Positions 7,642 through 15,315 of a stretch of 44,778 nt of DNA are shown here, in pieces. Below the pieces are notes generated by a model that worked only from the letters and a program-made list of their open reading frames with translations, was not told the DNA's origin and ran no database searches. A program made the position numbers and the translations under genes. The stretch is from an uncultured Ideonella sp. (GTDB taxonomy: Bacteria; Pseudomonadota; Gammaproteobacteria; Burkholderiales; Burkholderiaceae): positions 1 through 44,778 of the forward strand of contig CAMLGG010000008.1 of the NCBI GenBank assembly GCA_946479475.1. Reading direction: 5' to 3'. The stretch's first letter is position 1, and the number at the start of each line of letters is the position of its first letter.

Positions 7642-8559
7642 TCAGAAGTCGCAGGGGCTGGCCAGCGGAGGGCGGGCAGCCGCGACGTCATCATGCCGTT
7701 GCACGCCCGCGCGGCGCCATCCCTCGACCGCCGACTGGACCTCTTCGGGGGACAGCAACTCGCCCCGCGCATGGAAGACCCAGTCGACCTGCTCGCGCCA
7801 GACGCGCGGCTCGCGGCTGGCGGGCAGCAAGCCGCCGGGCGAGAACCACAGGTTGAAGCTGATGGCCATGGGCTGCACCGGCTGGTGGCGCCCGCCGTGC
7901 TCGGCCACTGGCCGGCCATCCACGAACCAGCGTGTGCGGCCCGCGGCGGCATCCACCTGCATCGCCAGCACGTGCCAGCCGGCGAAGCTGCGGGTCTCTT
8001 CATGCGGCTGGTTCCACGCCTGCCAGGGGTCGAGGCGCACGGTCTGCCAGTTGATCGAGTACAGCCGCGTCCCGCCATCGCCCCAGCCGCCGTTGGCCAG
8101 GTACTCCCAGTCGAGTTCGCTGAAGTCGGGGTCGAGGTCGTGCCGCAGGGGGCTGACGGCGTAGAAGGTCTGGATGACCGGGTCGCCGTCTGCGCCCGAG
8201 ACCGGCTCGTCGGCGAAGCGGACGCGGGCCGCGTAGGTGCCAGCCAGGTACTTGCGGGCGTGGCAGAGCTGGGCCTGCAGCGTGCCGGGGCCGGTGCCGT
8301 CGGTGCGGGCTTCCAGCTGCAGCAGGCGGTTGCCCGCGCCTGCCGGATCGTCGACCAGGGTGATGGCCCCGGCGCTCCAGCGCGCCCCGTCCACGCCCGG
8401 GTGGCCGCGGCCTTCGCGCAGTGTCCAGCCGCCTTCGCGCTGCAAGGCGGCGGTATCGGCGTAGGCGCCGAAGTCGTCGAAAAAGCGCTCGGCCCTCGCG
8501 CCCTGCGCGAAGCCGGCCAGCGCGAGCAGCGCCGGCGCCGTCCAGCGCAGCGGCTTCAT
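7642..8559 (-). CDS. GH16-like secreted glycoside hydrolase
   Basis: The 305-residue product begins with a signal peptide (about residues 1-22, ending QGARA). The mature part is a concanavalin-like beta sandwich, and ELDWE at residues 148-152 matches the GH16 active-site pattern E-x-D-x-E with E148 as nucleophile and E152 as acid/base. Tryptophan-rich segments such as WQTVRLDPWQAWNQP suit a sugar-binding cleft. GH16 enzymes cleave beta-1,3 or beta-1,4 glucans or galactans. The presence of one in a GlcNAc operon suggests a GlcNAc-containing or mixed polymer, but I cannot name the substrate. The ATG overlaps the stop of the MFS gene (ATGA), so translation is coupled. Confidence 0.7.
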   Translation of the reverse strand: MKPLRWTAPALLALAGFAQGARAERFFDDFGAYADTAALQREGGWTLREGRGHPGVDGARWSAGAITLVDDPAGAGNRLLQLEARTDGTGPGTLQAQLCHARKYLAGTYAARVRFADEPVSGADGDPVIQTFYAVSPLRHDLDPDFSELDWEYLANGGWGDGGTRLYSINWQTVRLDPWQAWNQPHEETRSFAGWHVLAMQVDAAAGRTRWFVDGRPVAEHGGRHQPVQPMAISFNLWFSPGGLLPASREPRVWREQVDWVFHARGELLSPEEVQSAVEGWRRAGVQRHDDVAAARPPLASPCDF

Positions 8560-9845
8560 GCGGCGGCTTCGCTGGGTTGGGACGCCGGCTTGGCTTCGCC
8601 GCGGTGCGGGAGGAAGAACGACAGCAGCAGCACGGGCAACGCGCAGAGCGTGACCCAGAGGAAGAAGTGCTCGTAGCCGATCAGCGTCTGGATCCTGCCG
8701 CTCCAGGTGCCCGAGAGGATGAAGCCCAGCTGCATCACGCCGGTGCCCAATGCGTAGTGGGCGGTCGTGAAGCGCCCGGGCGCCACCACCTGCATGATGA
8801 ACAGGATGCAGCCGACGAAGCCGAAGCCGTAGCCGAACATCTCCAGCGAAAGGGCGCCGCTGATGAGGGCCAGGTCGGTGGGCCGCGCGATGCTCAGCCA
8901 CCAGTAGGCGAGATTGGGCAGGTTCATCGCCAGGACCAGCCAGACCATCGCCCGCTTCAGGCCCAGCCATGAAGTGAAGTAACCGCCCAGCACGCTGCCG
9001 AGCACGAAGGCGATCGTGCCGGCGGTGCCGTAGACGACGCCGATCTGGTCGGTCGTCAGGCCCAGGCCGCCGGCCTCGCGGGCGTCCTTGAGGAACAGCG
9101 GCCCGACCGATTGCACCTGCCCCTCGCCGGCGCGGAAGAGCACGATGAAAAGGATGGCGAACCAGATGCCCGGCTTGCGGAAGAAGTCGGACACCACCTC
9201 CACGAGCGTGCGCCAGATCTCGGCCACGCTGCGGGCCGGCTCATCGGCGCCTGTGCGAGTGTCGGGCAGGGCCCAGGCGTGATACGCGGCGAGGCAGGCC
9301 ATCACCACCGCCAGCAGGAGGAAGACGGCCCCCCACGATTGCTGCGCGCTGAAATGCACCTCCAGGGCGCCCACCATCACCAGCAGGCCGCCGCGGGCGA
9401 ACAGGCGTGCGGCGTTGAAGAAGGCGCCTTGCCAGCCGGCGAACTCGGCCTGTCGCCGCGCACTCAGGCTCGCGATGTACAGCCCGTCGGCGGCAATGTC
9501 GTGCGTGGCCGAGGCGAAGGCGGTGAAGGCCAGCACCGCGATGACGAGCGCGAAGGGGGCCGACGCGTTCAGCGCCACCGCCACCACGCCCAGCGTGGCA
9601 GCGCCGAAGAACTGGAACACCACCACCAGCTTCTTCTTGCTGGGCACGGCTTCGAGGAAGGGACTCCACAGCCACTTGAGCGCCCAGGCCGAGCCGAGCA
9701 GGCTCACCCACTTCGTGACCTCGGCGTTGTCGCCGCCCAGGTCCTTGAACAGGATGGTGGTGACCGCCATCACGACGAAGAAGGGCAGGCCCTGCGTGAA
9801 GTACAGCGTGGGGACCCAGGTGATGGGCGAGCGGGTGGGGGTCAC
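8556..9845 (-). CDS. MFS permease, AmpG-like
   Basis: A 429-residue, 12-helix major facilitator protein. The opening TLYFTQGLPFFVVMAVTTILFKDLGGDNA (read in segments) and the LGSAWALKWLWSPFLEAVPSKKK loop resemble AmpG, the muropeptide permease, and related proton-coupled transporters. The start is the GTG at 9845, because the upstream hexosaminidase gene ends at 9871 and the residues before it are proline/arginine-rich. Within this operon it probably imports GlcNAc, chitobiose or GlcNAc-anhydro-muropeptides. It is coupled to the GH16-like gene downstream. Confidence 0.8.
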   Translation of the reverse strand: MTPTRSPITWVPTLYFTQGLPFFVVMAVTTILFKDLGGDNAEVTKWVSLLGSAWALKWLWSPFLEAVPSKKKLVVVFQFFGAATLGVVAVALNASAPFALVIAVLAFTAFASATHDIAADGLYIASLSARRQAEFAGWQGAFFNAARLFARGGLLVMVGALEVHFSAQQSWGAVFLLLAVVMACLAAYHAWALPDTRTGADEPARSVAEIWRTLVEVVSDFFRKPGIWFAILFIVLFRAGEGQVQSVGPLFLKDAREAGGLGLTTDQIGVVYGTAGTIAFVLGSVLGGYFTSWLGLKRAMVWLVLAMNLPNLAYWWLSIARPTDLALISGALSLEMFGYGFGFVGCILFIMQVVAPGRFTTAHYALGTGVMQLGFILSGTWSGRIQTLIGYEHFFLWVTLCALPVLLLSFFLPHRGEAKPASQPSEAAA

Positions 9846-9870
9846 GGCGGGCGGCTCCGGCGGGGGCGGG

Positions 9871-11376
9871 TCAGTGCGAACGGGGGGCGAGATCGACCGG
9901 TGGCACGCCGCGCCCCTCGGCGCGGCCCTCCAGCCAGGCCTGCAGCGCGGCCAGCGCACCCTCGGCGTAGCCCCAGGTGACGACCGCCGGCGCGGCGATG
10001 TCGGCCCGCTGGAACGGGTTCCACAACGCCAGGTGGAGGTCGGGGTGCCAGCCGGTCATCGGCGCGGCATAACGCCGCCGGTGGTTGGACGCCAGGATGG
10101 TGAAGCGGCCGTCGCGCGGCAGGCCCGCCGGGTCGAAGGTGGCCAGGTCGGGGACTCGCAGGAACTCGACGTCGGCAAAGCTGGCGAACAGCGCAACGAC
10201 GCCGTCCGCCGGCAGCCCGGCCTCGCTCACGCCGTCGGTGTCGACCCGATCCTGCGTCACCACGCGCAAGGGCGTGGCCAGCGACGGTGGCGCTGCGCCG
10301 CCCAGGACTGCGAGGCCGCGAGCCCACGCGCTGCGTACGAGGGATTCGTCCTCTCTGCGGCGCTCGGCAGCGTAGGGCGCCGGGCCGGAGGGGTAGCGCG
10401 CGGCCAGGGCGTCCAGCCTGGCGCTCGCGGCCTGCACCTCGGCTGTGTCCAGGCGGCCATCGGCGAGCGCATCTTCCACGGCGCGCAGGGCGGCCAGCTG
10501 GTCCTCGCGGCTGCCCTGGGCCAGCGCCAGGTCCGCGCCCGCGGCCAGGGTCATCACCGCGGCGCGGGCGTGGCCGTATCGTTCATGCACGGCCTTCATC
10601 ATCAGCGCGTCGCTGATCACCACGCCCTGGTAGCCGATGGCTTCGCGCAGCAGGCCGGTGAGGATGCGGCGGGAGAGCGTGGCCGGATGCTCGGGGTCGA
10701 GCTGCGGATAGACGATGTGCGCCGTCATCATGGCCGGTGCCTCGGCCGAGAGGGCGCGAAACGGGATCAGCTCCAGCGACTCGAGCTCCGCCAGGCTCTT
10801 GTCGACCGTCGGCAGCGCATGGTGCGAGTCGACATGGGTGTCGCCGTGGCCGGGGAAGTGCTTGACGCAGCAGGCGACGCCTTCGGCCAGCGAGCCGCGC
10901 ATCCACGCGCGCGCCAGGCGTGCGACGCGGCGCGGATCGGCCCCGAAGCTGCGCTCGGCGATCACCGGGTTGGCCGGGTTGTTGTTCACGTCCAGCACCG
11001 GTGCGAAGTTCCAGTTGATGCCGAGGCCCTTCAGGCCGCGCGCCACGGCCGCGCCGACGGTCTCGGCTACGCGCTCGGCCTCGGCCGTGTCCTCGATGGC
11101 GCCGAGGGCCATCGCGGCCGGCGCCTGCGGCACGAAGGTGGCCCGCGCGACCGAGCCGCCTTCCTGGTCTATGCCGATCAGCGCTCGAGGGCCGAGCACC
11201 TCGCGCAGCTCGGCCAGCAGGCGCCTCGCCTCTTCCTCGGTGCCGAGGTTCTTGCGGAACAGGCACACGCCGCGGACCTGGTGTTCACGCAGGAAGCTGG
11301 CCGTGTCCGAGGACAGGGTGCGGCCCTCGATGTCGACCATCACGAGCTGGCCGGCGCGGATCGGATGCTGGCTCAT
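9871..11376 (-). CDS. nagZ: Beta-N-acetylhexosaminidase, glycoside hydrolase family 3
   Basis: The 501-residue protein has the GH3 catalytic barrel in residues 1-330 and a C-terminal alpha/beta domain of about 150 residues that single-domain Gram-negative NagZ lacks, so it resembles the longer two-domain form. Diagnostic motifs are GIDQEGGSVAR, KHFPGHGDTHVDSH from residue 172, where the histidine dyad supplies the acid/base, and VISDALMM with the nucleophile Asp256. It hydrolyses terminal GlcNAc from chito-oligosaccharides or GlcNAc-anhydroMurNAc. No signal peptide is present, so it acts in the cytoplasm after uptake, consistent with the permease next to it. It starts one base after the stop of the SIS gene. 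Confidence 0.88.
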   Translation of the reverse strand: MSQHPIRAGQLVMVDIEGRTLSSDTASFLREHQVRGVCLFRKNLGTEEEARRLLAELREVLGPRALIGIDQEGGSVARATFVPQAPAAMALGAIEDTAEAERVAETVGAAVARGLKGLGINWNFAPVLDVNNNPANPVIAERSFGADPRRVARLARAWMRGSLAEGVACCVKHFPGHGDTHVDSHHALPTVDKSLAELESLELIPFRALSAEAPAMMTAHIVYPQLDPEHPATLSRRILTGLLREAIGYQGVVISDALMMKAVHERYGHARAAVMTLAAGADLALAQGSREDQLAALRAVEDALADGRLDTAEVQAASARLDALAARYPSGPAPYAAERRREDESLVRSAWARGLAVLGGAAPPSLATPLRVVTQDRVDTDGVSEAGLPADGVVALFASFADVEFLRVPDLATFDPAGLPRDGRFTILASNHRRRYAAPMTGWHPDLHLALWNPFQRADIAAPAVVTWGYAEGALAALQAWLEGRAEGRGVPPVDLAPRSH

Positions 11377-11377
11377 C

Positions 11378-12388
11378 TCAGTGCGTCCGCGTCACCTTGG
11401 CCAGATGTCGCGGTGCATCCGGGTCCAGCCCGCGCGAGCGGGCCAGGGCCTCGACCATCGGGTAGAAGCTCTGCACCGCGGCGATCGGGTCGAGGTCTTC
11501 ATGCGCCGCGTTGACCAGCGGCAGCTCGGCGCCCTGCGTGCCGGCAGGGGCGGCGAGCAGGACTCGCGCCCCGCGTTCGCGCATCTCGGCGGCCAGTGCG
11601 ACCAGGCCCGCCTGGGCCGGGCCGCGCGGGGCGAAGACGAGCAGCGGGTAGCCCTCCTCGACCAGCGCCATCGGGCCGTGCTTGACCTCGGCGCCCGAGA
11701 AGGCCTCGGCCTGGATGCCGCAGGTCTCCTTGAACTTCAGCGCGGCCTCCATCGCGATCGCCAGGCCCGTGCCGCGGCCGATCACGAACAGCCGGTCCGC
11801 GCCGCGAAGCGCCTCGACGGCGCTGTTCCAGTCCGTATCGAGCGCGCGGCCCAGCGAGGAGGGCAGGGCCCGCAACGCAGCCTGCAGCTCGGCATCGCCG
11901 CGCCAGCCGGCCACCAGGCGCGCTCCGGCGACGAGCTGGGCGATGTAGCTCTTGGTGGCGGCCACGCTGCGTTCGGGGCCGGCATGCAGCGGCAGCACCC
12001 ATTCGGCCGCCTCGGCGAGCGGCGAATCCGGCTGGTTGACGATGGCCACGGTGCGCGCGCCGCCCTGGCGGAAGAAGCGCGTCGGCGAGACCAGGTCCGG
12101 GCTCTGGCCGGACTGCGAGAAGGCCATGGAGACGAGGCCCTCGCATTGCAGCTGCGACTGGTACAGCGTGACCAGCGACATCGGCAGCGAGGTGACCAGG
12201 CGGCCGAGCCTGGCCATCACCAGGTAGGCCATGTAGTGGGCGGCATGGTCGGAGCTGCCGCGCGCGACGGTCAGCACGCCCTGGGGCGGCATATCGCGCA
12301 ACTGCGAGGTCAGGGCGGCGTAGGCCTGGGCGTCGGCCGCCAACTGGCGGGCCACGGCCTGGGGCGCCTCGCGGCTCTCCTCAAGCAT
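11378..12388 (-). CDS. SIS-domain glucosamine-6-phosphate deaminase (NagB-II type)
   Basis: A 336-residue protein made of two SIS sugar-isomerase domains, like the C-terminal half of GlmS without the glutaminase domain. Visible motifs are ARGSSDHAAHYMAYL, FSQSGQSPDLV (phosphosugar-binding Ser loop), FSGAEVKHGPMALVEEGYP and the C-terminal AAVQSFYPMVEALARSRGLDPDAPRHL region (read in segments), which holds the ring-opening lysine/histidine environment. In GlcNAc operons this family replaces classical NagB, turning glucosamine-6-phosphate into fructose-6-phosphate and ammonia. The ATG at 12388 overlaps the end of nagA; a TTG at 12400 with a better-spaced GGAG would add four residues. Confidence 0.87.
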   Translation of the reverse strand: MLEESREAPQAVARQLAADAQAYAALTSQLRDMPPQGVLTVARGSSDHAAHYMAYLVMARLGRLVTSLPMSLVTLYQSQLQCEGLVSMAFSQSGQSPDLVSPTRFFRQGGARTVAIVNQPDSPLAEAAEWVLPLHAGPERSVAATKSYIAQLVAGARLVAGWRGDAELQAALRALPSSLGRALDTDWNSAVEALRGADRLFVIGRGTGLAIAMEAALKFKETCGIQAEAFSGAEVKHGPMALVEEGYPLLVFAPRGPAQAGLVALAAEMRERGARVLLAAPAGTQGAELPLVNAAHEDLDPIAAVQSFYPMVEALARSRGLDPDAPRHLAKVTRTH

Positions 12389-13505
12389 CCTGGAGCTCAA
12401 TCGCTTCTCCTTCGATGATCACGTTCGTCAGGGTGAGGGCCGGGTCGAGCACTACGACGTCGGCGACCGCGCCGGGGGCGAGGCGGCCGTGCTCGGCCAG
12501 GCCCAGGTAGTCGGCGGCGTGGGTGGCGGTGCGGGCCGAAGCCTCGGCGACCGTGAGGCCCAGGCCTACGAAGTTGCGCAGCGCCTGGTCCATGGTCAGG
12601 GCGCTGCCGGCGAGGGTGCCGTCCTCCAGCCGCACGCCGCCCAGGCACTTGAAGACCTTGTGCCGGCCCAGGCGGTACTCGCCGTCGGGCATGCCGGTGG
12701 CGGCGGTCGAATCGGTGACGCCGTAGAGCTTGGGGATGGCGCGCAGCGCGACCTTGAGCGCGCCGTGGTGCACGTGCAGCAGGTCCGGGATGATCTCGGA
12801 ATACTCGGCATGCGCGAGGGCGGCGCCGGCCATGCCGGGGTCGCGGTGGTGGAAGCCCGTCATGGCGTTGAAGAGGTGCGTGAAGCCGGCCGCGCCTGCA
12901 GCGAGCGCGGCCACGCCGTCCTCGTAGCAGCCGGCGCTGTGGCCGAGCTGCACGCGCCAGCCCTCCCTGACCAGCTGGGCGATCAGCTCGATGTGGCCAG
13001 GCAGTTCCGGCGCCACCGTGATCAGGCGGATCGGCGCCAGCGCGTGCAGGGCTCTCACCTCGTCGAGCGAGGCTTCGCGGGCGAAGTCGGGCTGCGCGCC
13101 GAGCTTGCCCGGGTTGATGTAGGGACCTTCGAGGTGCACGCCGATCACGCGCGCGCCGTTGGGCGGGCGGGTGCGGCAGATCGGCCCCAGCGCCTCGAAG
13201 GCCCGCAGGATGTCTTCGGCCGGCGCGGTCATCGTGGTGGCGAGCATGGCGGTCGTGCCGTGCCGCGCATGGGTGCGCGCGATGTGCGCGGCGGCCTCGC
13301 CGGCTTCCATGGTGTCGTGGCCGCCGCCGCCGTGGACGTGCAGGTCGATGAAGCCGGGCAGCACGAGCGGCTGCCCGCTGGCGCGCGCCTCGGCCTCGTC
13401 GACGGCGCGTCCGTTGGTGGCCACGATGCGGCCGCCTTCGTGCTGCAGCTCGCCCAGCCGCCAGCCGAAGGGGGTGAGGATGGCTCCCTGGAAAGATGTC
13501 TTCAT
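12381..13505 (-). CDS. nagA: N-acetylglucosamine-6-phosphate deacetylase
   Basis: A 374-residue amidohydrolase-superfamily enzyme of normal NagA length. Key features are HVHG (His56, His58), HLEGPYINPGKLGAQ with the metal-binding glutamate, LGHSAGCYEDGVAAL, THLFNAMTGFHHRDPG, VHHGALKV and TDSTAATGMPDGEY, whose aspartate is the catalytic base. It removes acetate from GlcNAc-6-phosphate to give glucosamine-6-phosphate. It lies seven bases after the GntR gene and overlaps the deaminase gene, so the two consecutive pathway steps are translationally coupled. Confidence 0.93.
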   Translation of the reverse strand: MKTSFQGAILTPFGWRLGELQHEGGRIVATNGRAVDEAEARASGQPLVLPGFIDLHVHGGGGHDTMEAGEAAAHIARTHARHGTTAMLATTMTAPAEDILRAFEALGPICRTRPPNGARVIGVHLEGPYINPGKLGAQPDFAREASLDEVRALHALAPIRLITVAPELPGHIELIAQLVREGWRVQLGHSAGCYEDGVAALAAGAAGFTHLFNAMTGFHHRDPGMAGAALAHAEYSEIIPDLLHVHHGALKVALRAIPKLYGVTDSTAATGMPDGEYRLGRHKVFKCLGGVRLEDGTLAGSALTMDQALRNFVGLGLTVAEASARTATHAADYLGLAEHGRLAPGAVADVVVLDPALTLTNVIIEGEAIELQDA

Positions 13506-13512
13506 GAAGTTC

Positions 13513-14283
13513 CTAACGGGGCGTTCCTGCGGAACCGCCGCTGGGGTCCCTTCGCATTTCTGCCACGAAACCGTAGTACTCGCTGCGGCAGTAGGACTGC
13601 GTCAACTCCACCGCCTGGCCCGTCTCGAGGTAGCCCACGCGGCTGATGTGGAGCACGGCCTGGCCGTTGGGGACGTTCAGGCGCTGGGCGAGCGCCGCGT
13701 CGGCGTTCAGCGCACGCAGGTGCTGCAAGGCTCGCACGGGGGCCTTGCCACCGTGCTCGAGGTGGGCATACAGAGATGCCTCGACGCTCGCCGGATCCGG
13801 CAGCACCTGCTCGGGCAGCACGCTGACCTCGTACGCCATGACCACGTCGTCGGCCAGGCGCAGGCGCTCCAGCCGCGCCACGCGCGCCCCGGTGGAAAGG
13901 CCGAGGGCGAGCTGCTCCTCGGGTGTCACGGCGGTGAGGGCGCGCCGCAGCCAGCGCGAGGAGGGCTTGAAGCCGCGCTGCTGCAGTTCCTCGGAGAAGC
14001 TGGTCAGCCGGGTAAGCGGCTGTTCGAGCCTCGGCGCGATGTAGTTGCCCGAGCCACGCCGCCGGACGACCATCCCCTGGCTCACGAGCTGGTCGATCGC
14101 CTTGCGCGCGGTGACCCGCGACAGCCCCAGCGACTCGCTCAGCATGCGTTCCGAAGGCAGGGCCTCGTCGGGCTGGTAGCGGCCGGCGCGGATGGCCTGC
14201 GCGATCTTCTGCGCGAGTTGCACGTACAAGGGGACGGTGCTCCGCTCGTCGGGATGGATCTCGAATGGCAGCTCGCCCTTCAT
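13513..14283 (-). CDS. GntR-family regulator (HutC/UTRA type) of the GlcNAc operon
   Basis: The 256-residue protein has an N-terminal winged helix (about 15-80: PLYVQLAQKIAQAIRAGRY, ALPSERMLSESLGLSRVTAR, RRRGSGNYIA) and a C-terminal UTRA ligand-binding domain (about 95-245), ending in the typical SYCRSEYYGF segment. HutC-subfamily regulators of GlcNAc use, such as NagR/YvoA and DasR, sense GlcN-6-P or GlcNAc-6-P and release TGGT...ACCA operators. Sites of that kind are present at 15194-15217 and 15290-15305. The ATG overlaps the stop of the kinase gene (ATGA). Autoregulation as operon repressor is inferred from these sites. Confidence 0.9.
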   Translation of the reverse strand: MKGELPFEIHPDERSTVPLYVQLAQKIAQAIRAGRYQPDEALPSERMLSESLGLSRVTARKAIDQLVSQGMVVRRRGSGNYIAPRLEQPLTRLTSFSEELQQRGFKPSSRWLRRALTAVTPEEQLALGLSTGARVARLERLRLADDVVMAYEVSVLPEQVLPDPASVEASLYAHLEHGGKAPVRALQHLRALNADAALAQRLNVPNGQAVLHISRVGYLETGQAVELTQSYCRSEYYGFVAEMRRDPSGGSAGTPR

Positions 14284-15161
14284 GCGCGCGCCCCGGCGAG
14301 GTGGGCGCGCAGCAGGTGCAGGGCGCCTTCGGCGGCGTCCCCGGCCGGCTCCGCGCAGCGCGCGCGCAGGCCGGCAGGCAGGCGGGGCTGCAGGCGGCGG
14401 GCGATGCTGCCGCTGCAGACCACCGGCAGCTCGCCGTGCGGATCGAGCGCCTGGACGAGCATCACGAGTTGCTCGACCGCCGATTGCAGCAGCGCCGCGG
14501 CACGGGGATCGGCCGCCTCGTGCTCGAAGACCAGCGGCGCGACGCTGGCATAGGCGGTCTGCCGGGCCTGGGCGCACCAGGCCAGCATCGCGTCGGTGTC
14601 GCGGCCCGTGGCGGCGCAGACGGCTTCGGTGAACGGCGTCCGCGGCCCGCGGCCGTCCAGGGACTGCTGCGCGAGGCGGACGGCCTGCAGGCCGAGCCAG
14701 GCGCCGCTGCCCTCGTCGCCGACGGGGAAGCCCCAGCCGCCGGCGATCCGGCGCGTGCCGTCGGGGCGCCAGGCCTCCGCGACGCTGCCGGTGCCGGCGA
14801 TCAGGACGACGCCGTGGCGACCGCCGTGCGCGCCCACCAGGGCGGTGAAGCTGTCGGTGTCGAGCAGCAGCGGCTCGAACCCGGGGTTGAGGGCCCGGAA
14901 CGCCGCAGCCTGGGCCGGGTCATTGGCCCCGGCCAGGCCGGCCGCCAGGGCGCATTCGGACCAGGGCGGGCAGGCCAGTCCGGCCTGGGCGAAGGCGCGC
15001 TCGGTGGCTCGCAGGATCTGCTGCCAGGCGGCCGCTTCGCCGTGCGAAAGGCTGGAGGGCCCCCCTTCGCCCAGGCCGAGCGGGGCACCCTTCGCTGCGC
15101 ACAGCCGTGCGCGGGTGCCGGTCCCGCCGCCGTCGATGCCGATGAGGAAACGCAGGGTCAC
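14280..15161 (-). CDS. N-acetylglucosamine kinase, BadF/BadG/BcrA/BcrD ATPase family
   Basis: A 293-residue ASKHA-fold sugar kinase. Phosphate loop 1 is GIDGGGTGTRARL near the N-terminus, loop 2 is VLIAGTGSVAEAW in the middle, followed by the GGWGFPVGDEGSGAWLG signature; the adenosine-site segment near the C-terminus is VVCSGSIARR. It should phosphorylate GlcNAc to GlcNAc-6-phosphate, the substrate of NagA two genes downstream. It is the first gene of the operon, behind the promoter at 15206-15234. BadF-family members also include 2-hydroxyglutaryl-CoA dehydratase activators, but the context and absence of Fe-S cysteines favour a sugar kinase. Confidence 0.88.
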   Translation of the reverse strand: MTLRFLIGIDGGGTGTRARLCAAKGAPLGLGEGGPSSLSHGEAAAWQQILRATERAFAQAGLACPPWSECALAAGLAGANDPAQAAAFRALNPGFEPLLLDTDSFTALVGAHGGRHGVVLIAGTGSVAEAWRPDGTRRIAGGWGFPVGDEGSGAWLGLQAVRLAQQSLDGRGPRTPFTEAVCAATGRDTDAMLAWCAQARQTAYASVAPLVFEHEAADPRAAALLQSAVEQLVMLVQALDPHGELPVVCSGSIARRLQPRLPAGLRARCAEPAGDAAEGALHLLRAHLAGARA

Positions 15162-15192
15162 TGGGGTTCTGCGAATGGAAGCATTCGCTGAA

Positions 15193-15217
15193 TTGGTCTG
15201 ATACCACTATAGTACCA
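15193..15217. promoter_or_regulatory. GntR-type operator overlapping the GlcNAc promoter
   Basis: The sequence contains TTGGTCTGATACCACT (15193-15208), an imperfect palindrome of TGGT/ACCA half-sites, followed by a further ACCA at 15214-15217 that pairs with the central element through ACTATAGT. It resembles the TGGT-CTAG-ACCA sites bound by DasR/NagR-type regulators of GlcNAc metabolism. It covers the -10 hexamer and start site. The likely ligand-responsive binder is the GntR protein at 13513-14283. Confidence 0.6.
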
Positions 15218-15234
15218 GATGAACGCCCAGTCAA
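15206..15234 (-). promoter_or_regulatory. Sigma-70-type promoter of the GlcNAc operon
   Basis: Read on the minus strand, TTGACT (15234-15229) is followed by exactly 17 bases and then TATAGT (15211-15206): two near-consensus hexamers with optimal spacing in an otherwise GC-rich region. Transcription should start near 15199, giving a leader of about 35 bases before the kinase ATG at 15161. The -10 region lies inside the operator at 15193-15217, so bound repressor would block RNA polymerase. Confidence 0.75.
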
Positions 15235-15289
15235 CCTCGGGCTGGCCTCGGTGGCACGCAATACGCAGGATGGAAGGGAAACAACGCCG

Positions 15290-15305
15290 TTGGTATTAAT
15301 ACCAA
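15290..15305. promoter_or_regulatory. Perfect 16-bp palindrome TTGGTATTAATACCAA, second operator
   Basis: A perfect 16-bp inverted repeat with TGGT/ACCA arms, 55 to 80 bases upstream of the -35 hexamer and ten bases beyond the ureD stop. It shares half-sites with the operator at 15193-15217 and is strikingly AT-rich for this genome. It probably is an upstream GntR site that could loop or cooperate with the promoter site. The centre is two bases longer than in DasR-type sites. Confidence 0.6.
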
Positions 15306-15315
15306 TTAAGGACCA

